Shown here: in pieces, positions 60,293 through 64,000 of the stretch
Layout of the letters: each line of letters starts with the position of its first letter
How positions within the stretch are numbered: the stretch's first letter is position 1
Source of the DNA: Streptomyces sp. Alt3
Lineage (GTDB): Bacteria; Actinomycetota; Actinomycetes; Streptomycetales; Streptomycetaceae
Assembly (NCBI RefSeq): GCF_030719215.1
Contig: NZ_CP120983.1
Coordinates: 2,852,001 to 2,916,000, forward strand
DNA length: 64,000 nt
Reading direction: 5' to 3'
Made by a program: the position numbers and the translations under genes
The notes under the pieces: generated by a model
The model's database searches: none
Seen by the model: the letters and a program-made list of their open reading frames with translations, nothing else
What the model was told of the DNA's origin: nothing

Positions 60293-60676
60293 GAAGCGCA
60301 GAATAGCCCGAGCCGCCGATGGCGTAAGGGCCTGCCCAGCGGGACACATCACACCGTTCCGATGAATTCGCCCAACACGTATGCGCCGATCCGGGGTACA
60401 GTGGTATTGCGCTTGCTGAGCATTTCTTGTGCCATGAGCGCGACCTTGAATGAGGATGCCCGGTCGGTGGCCCGATCGGCTCCGACCCGACAGCCCTCCA
60501 CGCGGGGCGTACACCACGTACGACCGCAGATGAGGGGCCCCCTCAGCGGCACGAACGCTCGAGCGACGGCAGTGGTCCCGCGCCACCCGGCCCATCCACG
60601 GCCGGATGACCAACCCCGGCACGGTACGACCCCCAGCGTTCGCCTTCGGGCCGCGTCTCACAGAAGAGGCAGCACC
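60293..60676. other. 384-bp divergent intergenic region, no gene seen
   Basis: Separates the ferritin-like gene and the helicase gene and must hold both promoters. It has a lower GC stretch at about 60358-60440. An ATG at 60530 and a GTG at 60572 are in frame with the helicase but the translated residues look non-coding (Arg/Pro/His-rich). No clean promoter or hairpin could be assigned. Confidence 0.5.
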
Positions 60677-62716
60677 CTGACTACGTTCCGCGACCTCGGA
60701 ATCCTCACCGAGACGGCCGAAGCCCTCGAGGCGGTCGGCATCACGTCCCCCTTCCCCATCCAGGAGATGACGCTCCCCGTCGCGCTCTCCGGCTCCGACG
60801 TCATCGGCCAGGCCAAGACCGGCACCGGAAAGACGCTCGGCTTCGGCCTGCCGATCCTCGAGCGCGTGACCGTCCCCGCCGACGTCGAGGCGGGCCGGGC
60901 CGCGCCCGAGAAGCTGACCGACGCGCCGCAGGCGCTCATCGTCGTCCCCACCCGCGAGCTGTGCCAGCAGGTCACCAACGACCTGCTGACCGCCGGCAAG
61001 GCCCGTAACGTCCGCGTCCTCGCGATCTACGGCGGCCGGGCGTACGAGCCCCAGGTCGAGGCCCTCAAGAAGGGCGTCGACGTGGTCGTCGGCACCCCGG
61101 GCCGACTGCTCGACCTGGCGGGCCAGCGCAAGCTCGACCTCTCGCACATCCGCGTCCTCGTCCTGGACGAGGCCGACGAGATGCTCGACCTGGGCTTCCT
61201 GCCCGATGTCGAGCGCATCATCACCATGCTGCCGCCGAAGCGCCAGACCATGCTGTTCTCGGCCACCATGCCCGGCGCGGTCATCAGCCTGGCGCGCCGG
61301 TACATGTCGCAGCCGACGCACATCAACGCCACCTCGCCCGACGACGAGGGCACGACCGTCAAGAACACGGCGCAGTACGTCTACCGCGCCCACAACATGG
61401 ACAAGCCGGAGATGGTCTCCCGCATCCTCCAGGCGGAGGGCCGCGGGCTCGCGATGATCTTCTGCCGCACGAAGCGGACGGCCGCCGACATCGCGGAGCA
61501 GCTGGAGAAGCGCGGCTTCGCGTCCGGCGCGGTCCACGGCGACCTCGGCCAGGGCGCCCGTGAGCAGGCGCTGCGCGCCTTCCGCAACGGCAAGGTCGAC
61601 GTCCTCGTCTGCACCGACGTCGCCGCGCGCGGCATCGATGTCGAGGGTGTGACCCATGTCATCAACTACCAGTCGCCGGAGGACGAGAAGACCTACCTCC
61701 ACCGCATCGGCCGCACCGGCCGCGCGGGCGCCAAGGGCACCGCGATCACGCTGGTCGACTGGGACGACATCCCGCGCTGGCAGCTGATCAACAAGGCCCT
61801 GGACCTGAAGTTCCCGGACCCGCCCGAGACGTACTCCACATCCCCGCACCTGTACGAGGAGCTCGGCATTCCGGCGGGCACCAAGGGTGTGCTGCCGCGT
61901 GCGGAGCGGACCCGCGCGGGTCTGCGTGCGGAGGAGATCGAGGACCTCGGCGAGACCGGCGGCCGCGGCCGCAAGTCCGCCCCCGCCGCCCCGGCCCCCC
62001 GCGAGGAGCGCGCGCCGCGCACGCCCCGCCAGCGGCGTCGCACCCGCGGCGGCAGCACCCTCGACGAGAGCGCGGTCACCGTGCCCGCGCCCGCCGAAGG
62101 ACCGACCGATGAGGACACGCCGGAGGCGCGCACCCCGCGCCGCCGTCGCCGCACCCGCGCCGCCGCACCCGAAGCCGTGGCGGAGGCCGCGGTGACCGTG
62201 GTGGAGACCCCGGCCGCCGAGGCCGAGCCCGCGCCCGCGCCCGCGGCGGAGTCCGCCGCGGAGGCGAAGCCGCGCCGTCGCCGTACGCGTACCGCTGCCG
62301 CGAAGCCGGCCGTCGCGCAGGCCCCGGCAGCCGAGCCCGTGGTCGACTTCCAGACCGTGGCCGTCGCCGCGCAGACCGCGGAGCCCGTGGCCACCAAGCC
62401 GCGCCGCCGGACCCGTGTGGTGAAGCCGGCCGACGAGGTCGACTTCCAGATCGCCCCGGTCTCCGAGCCCGCGCCGCAGACCAGGGCGCGCCGCAGCACC
62501 CGGTCCGCGGCGAAGCCGAAGGCCGAGGCGGTCGCCGCCACAACCACCGTCGAGGACGCGGCGGAGACCAAGCCGCGCCGTCGCCGGCCGCGTGCCGCCG
62601 CGGAGAAGGCGGAGACCGCCGTGGTGACCGTGACGGCGGACGGCGAGGCGGCTCCCGCGAAGCCGCGCCGTCGCCGTTCCCGCGCGGCGGCCGCCGCCGA
62701 GACGGCCGAAGGCTGA
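60677..62716 (+). CDS. rhlE: DEAD-box RNA helicase (RhlE type) with long basic repeat tail
   Basis: 679 residues. Q motif near F4 to Q29, motif I AKTGTGKT (46-53), PTREL, GTPGR, DEAD at 164-167, SAT at 195-197, and the final HRIGRTGRAG. The tail (from about 425) is disordered and carries five K/T-P-R-R-R-R repeats between Ala/Glu/Val-rich spacers, probably an RNA-binding arm. Unwinds structured RNA in ribosome assembly or decay. Start: the homologous start (T-T-F-R-D-L-G) corresponds to a CTG at 60677 with AGAGGC 6 nt upstream; the nearest ordinary start codons are GTG 60572 and ATG 60530. Confidence 0.9.
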   Translation: MTTFRDLGILTETAEALEAVGITSPFPIQEMTLPVALSGSDVIGQAKTGTGKTLGFGLPILERVTVPADVEAGRAAPEKLTDAPQALIVVPTRELCQQVTNDLLTAGKARNVRVLAIYGGRAYEPQVEALKKGVDVVVGTPGRLLDLAGQRKLDLSHIRVLVLDEADEMLDLGFLPDVERIITMLPPKRQTMLFSATMPGAVISLARRYMSQPTHINATSPDDEGTTVKNTAQYVYRAHNMDKPEMVSRILQAEGRGLAMIFCRTKRTAADIAEQLEKRGFASGAVHGDLGQGAREQALRAFRNGKVDVLVCTDVAARGIDVEGVTHVINYQSPEDEKTYLHRIGRTGRAGAKGTAITLVDWDDIPRWQLINKALDLKFPDPPETYSTSPHLYEELGIPAGTKGVLPRAERTRAGLRAEEIEDLGETGGRGRKSAPAAPAPREERAPRTPRQRRRTRGGSTLDESAVTVPAPAEGPTDEDTPEARTPRRRRRTRAAAPEAVAEAAVTVVETPAAEAEPAPAPAAESAAEAKPRRRRTRTAAAKPAVAQAPAAEPVVDFQTVAVAAQTAEPVATKPRRRTRVVKPADEVDFQIAPVSEPAPQTRARRSTRSAAKPKAEAVAATTTVEDAAETKPRRRRPRAAAEKAETAVVTVTADGEAAPAKPRRRRSRAAAAAETAEG

Positions 62717-62736
62717 TCCTCGGGCCGCAGTCACCT

Positions 62737-62779
62737 CGTACGGCCCCGGTTCCCGCACTGCGGGGGCCGGGGCCGTACG
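62737..62779 (+). terminator. Hairpin terminator after the helicase gene
   Basis: 13-bp stem CGTACGGCCCCGG (62737-62749) with 62767-62779 around a 17-nt loop, 20 bp after the stop. Confidence 0.65.
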
Positions 62780-62822
62780 TCTGCCCGGGCACGTCCGGCC
62801 CCCCGGGGATACGCTCGGCCCC

Positions 62823-63677
62823 ATGAGCCGGCCGCCCACTTTCACCCCGCCCCCCTGCGCCCGTGCCCGCGTACTGCGTACCGAGCGCGGGGACTTCGCC
62901 GTGCTGGACGCCGCGCCGGCTGACGGCGCGCACTCCACCGCCCTTCTGCTGCCCGGGTACACCGGCAGCAAGGAGGACTTCGTCGCGATGCTCGAACCCC
63001 TCGCCGAGGCCGGGTTCCGCGTGCTGTCCGTCGACGGCCGCGGGCAGTACGAGACCGACGGGGCGGGCCGCCAGGAGAGCTACGCGCAGGAGGAGTTGGC
63101 CCGTGACGTGCTGGCGCAGGCCGCGGCGGTCGACGGTGACGCGGCGCCCGGCGGAATCCATCTGCTGGGGCATTCCCTGGGCGGGCAGATCGCCCGCGCG
63201 GCGGTGCTGCGGGACGCCGCGCCCTTCCGCTCGCTGACCCTGATGTCGTCCGGTCCCGCCGAGATCGACCCCGCCCAGCAGAAGAAGGCACGCCTGCTCA
63301 GCGACGCGCTCGGCCGCTGGACCATGGCCGAGGTGTGGCGGATGATGCGCGCGATGGACCCGCCCGAGGACGCGGACACGGGGGACGGCGAGGACCTGCG
63401 CCGCCGCTGGATGCGCCACGACCCGGCCCAGCTCATCGCCACCGGTGCGCAGTTGTCGTCCGAGCCGGACCGGGTGGCCGAGCTCGCCGCGCTGGCCCTT
63501 CCCGTGCACGTGGTCTCGGGCGAGCGGGACGACGTCTGGCCGGTGCCCCTGCTGGACGGCATGGCGGAGCGGCTGGGCGCCCGGCGCACCGTGATCGAGG
63601 GCGCCGAGCACTCCCCCAACACGGCCCGGCCGGTGGAGACCGCGGCAGCCCTGGTCTCGTTCTGGAACGGCGTCTGA
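62823..63677 (+). CDS. Alpha/beta hydrolase
   Basis: 284 residues. LLLPGYTGSKEDFVAM at the oxyanion hole, VDGRGQYETDG, nucleophile in HLLGHSLGGQIARA, Asp in SGERDDVWPV and His in EGAEHSPNTARP. Cytoplasmic, no signal peptide. Possibly an esterase or lipase-like enzyme; substrate unknown. ATG 62823 is the first start in the frame. It converges on the truncated gene at the right edge. Confidence 0.9.
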   Translation: MSRPPTFTPPPCARARVLRTERGDFAVLDAAPADGAHSTALLLPGYTGSKEDFVAMLEPLAEAGFRVLSVDGRGQYETDGAGRQESYAQEELARDVLAQAAAVDGDAAPGGIHLLGHSLGGQIARAAVLRDAAPFRSLTLMSSGPAEIDPAQQKKARLLSDALGRWTMAEVWRMMRAMDPPEDADTGDGEDLRRRWMRHDPAQLIATGAQLSSEPDRVAELAALALPVHVVSGERDDVWPVPLLDGMAERLGARRTVIEGAEHSPNTARPVETAAALVSFWNGV

Positions 63678-63746
63678 CGTTCCCCCCGGCACGGGCCGCC
63701 GGAACGGCGTCCGGCGTTCCCCCTGGCAGGCCCTGGGGCCTCGTCG

Positions 63747-64000
63747 TCAGTACTGCGCCTGCAGGTGCTGCCAGAACCCGTCGCGCAGCGCCCGGCGCAG
63801 ATGGGCGTGGCCGCGCAGCGAGTGCTGGAGGAGGCGTTCGGCCTCGACGAGCAGGTCCTGGTCGACGGAGCCGGGGAGGTACGGGTGCCCGGGCAGCAGG
63901 TCGGCGAGGGCCTCCCTGCCGCGTGAGGAGAGCCAGCCGGCTGCGATCTGCGCACCGACGAAGCGGACGTCCTCGCGTGCGGGGGCGGGGCTGTCGTCCT
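63747..64000 (-). CDS. C-terminal part of a hypothetical protein cut by the window edge
   Basis: The minus strand is open from the right edge to a stop at 63749-63747, giving 83 codons after a partial one. It reads D-D-S-P-A-P-A-R-E-D, then VRFVGAQIAAGWLSSRG, EALADLLPGHPYLPGS and LRRALRDGFWQHLQAQY. Codon third positions are GC-rich and it ends neatly against the convergent hydrolase. Helical, soluble; not recognised. Confidence 0.75.
   Translation of the reverse strand, partial: DDSPAPAREDVRFVGAQIAAGWLSSRGREALADLLPGHPYLPGSVDQDLLVEAERLLQHSLRGHAHLRRALRDGFWQHLQAQY

Noticed and set aside
59582..60676. Upstream extension of the helicase frame
   Set aside because: Overlaps the ferritin-like gene on the opposite strand and is low-complexity; conservation begins at T-T-F-R-D.

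Overview
The window is chromosomal DNA from a Streptomyces or a very close relative. The base composition is very GC-rich with strongly GC-biased third codon positions, many genes start with GTG, and the gene set is typical of the genus: WblC/WhiB7 with its leader, TerD/AIM24 genes, AdnAB, mycoredoxin and UPF0182. I saw only one in-frame TTA codon. No phage, insertion sequence, CRISPR array or rRNA was seen. The two RNA genes found are identical initiator tRNAs.

Layout. 1-2.6 kb: CBS-domain protein, catalase and a divergent Fur-family repressor. 2.6-5.2 kb: a Sel1-repeat protein between two identical tRNA-fMet genes, each with its own hairpin terminator. 5.2-14.4 kb: UPF0182 membrane protein, PPA1309-type protein, PDZ/Lon-type protease, MoaE, SDR protein, DUF2342 metalloprotease-like protein and a Nudix hydrolase. 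14.5-18.3 kb: three AIM24-domain genes in one operon, the first fused to TerD, and a YgjP-type metallopeptidase. 18.5-21.2 kb: an orphan E1/ThiF-like protein with the only TTA codon, then an ABC1-family kinase. 21.2-25.1 kb: small proteins, wblC with a roughly 600-nt attenuator leader, and uvrD2. 25.4-36.8 kb: mycoredoxin, a phosphotransferase, nudC, an M20 peptidase, adnB, adnA and an alkyltransferase-like protein. 37-44.3 kb: a flippase/kinase-like fusion, two secreted alpha/beta hydrolases and moeZ. 44.4-49.3 kb: an operon for a PelF-like glycosyltransferase, a membrane protein, an epimerase and a Spherulin-4-type hydrolase. 49.5-55.2 kb: a peptide-type ABC transporter operon behind a leaderless cysteine-containing leader peptide. 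55.2-64 kb: DUF3152 peptidase with an apparent frameshift, alpha/beta hydrolases, TetR regulator, DUF3107, ferritin-like protein, DEAD-box helicase and a truncated gene at the right edge.

The backbone (UPF0182, PDZ protease, DUF2342, ABC1 kinase, WhiB7, UvrD2, mycoredoxin, NudC, AdnB, AdnA, alkyltransferase-like, MoeZ, DUF3152, TetR, DUF3107, ferritin-like, RhlE) follows, from memory, the Mycobacterium tuberculosis Rv3193c-Rv3211 order. The polysaccharide and transporter operons and the paired secreted hydrolases look like additions to that old block. The common themes are genome maintenance (AdnAB, UvrD2, alkyltransferase-like protein), thiol and oxidative stress (mycoredoxin and moeZ with sigma-R-type promoters, catalase and its repressor), antibiotic response (wblC) and cofactor or sulfur chemistry (MoaE, MoeZ, NudC).

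The best candidates for under-described biology are the PelF/Spherulin-4 operon, the orphan E1-like protein with an N-terminal recognition-like domain, the long wblC leader ORF with an antiterminator embedded in it, and the leaderless cysteine-ending leader peptide in front of the ABC transporter.
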